This document shows, piece after piece, positions 6,227 to 6,272 of a stretch of DNA of 6,272 nt; the stretch's first letter is position 1; each line of letters starts with the position of its first letter. This stretch comes from Cyclobacteriaceae bacterium (lineage in GTDB: Bacteria > Bacteroidota > Bacteroidia > Cytophagales > Cyclobacteriaceae): the NCBI GenBank assembly GCA_019751475.1, contig JAIENH010000043.1, forward strand, positions 1 through 6,272, given 5' to 3'. Both the position numbers and the translations under genes were made by a program. The notes under the pieces were generated by a model. The model saw only the letters and a program-made list of their open reading frames with translations, was not told the origin of the DNA and ran no database searches.

Positions 6227-6272
6227 AAAATAATTTTTGTACTGAATGTGTTAGGGCTACCTTGCGCCCCGA
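6227..6272. other. Downstream flank without a visible gene
   Basis: These 46 bases follow the membrane-protein stop codon. A5-TAA-T5 around 6226-6238 can form only a weak A:T hairpin, and GGGC...GCCC near 6254-6269 is a 4-bp stem without a T-tract. Neither supports a confident terminator or promoter, and no start codon with a readable ORF can be judged before the window ends. Confidence 0.4.

Noticed and set aside
6227..6272. Possible terminator or promoter after the membrane-protein gene
   Set aside because: The A:T hairpin is too weak, the GGGC/GCCC stem has only four pairs and no T-tract, and TAATTTTTG lacks a correctly spaced upstream element.

Overview
The window looks like chromosomal DNA from a member of the Bacteroidota, probably a Cytophagales-like lineage. 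The evidence is moderate GC content, mostly weak Shine-Dalgarno signals before the start codons, a short LeuA without an allosteric domain, and protein sequences of Bacteroidota character. The organism call is an inference from sequence feel, not a database result. There are six substantial protein-coding genes, packed tightly. I see no RNA genes, insertion sequences, CRISPR arrays or phage genes.

Left half (1-2902, + strand): three consecutive leucine biosynthesis genes, leuD, leuB and leuA, separated by only 21 and 16 bases. The upstream gene must end within the first 17 bases, because all three forward frames are closed there; it is probably leuC. LeuA condenses acetyl-CoA with 2-ketoisovalerate, LeuC/LeuD isomerise 2-isopropylmalate, and LeuB oxidises 3-isopropylmalate to the direct precursor of leucine. 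The operon ends at 2902.

Middle (2908-4604, - strand): a two-gene unit read towards the leu operon. An extended short-chain dehydrogenase/reductase of the nucleotide-sugar epimerase/decarboxylase type is followed by a family 2 glycosyltransferase of the dolichol-phosphate-mannose-synthase type. Stop and start codons overlap as TGATG. The glycosyltransferase converges on leuA with only 5 bases between stop codons, and a 6-bp inverted repeat spans both stops.

Right part (4605-6226): a 122-base divergent intergenic region carries a near-perfect tandem 10-mer. It is followed on the + strand by a 499-residue polytopic membrane protein that resembles GT-C glycosyltransferases, which use polyprenyl-phosphate sugars. 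The last 46 bases hold no gene that I can see.

A reasonable model for the right half is a small surface-glycosylation cassette. The SDR would make a nucleotide sugar, the GT2 enzyme would move a sugar onto a polyprenyl phosphate at the inner face of the membrane, and the GT-C protein would transfer it onto an acceptor on the periplasmic side. The individual families are recognisable, but the sugar, the acceptor and the link between the divergent genes are inference. The left half is ordinary housekeeping metabolism. I found no clear evidence for a wholly new type of system.
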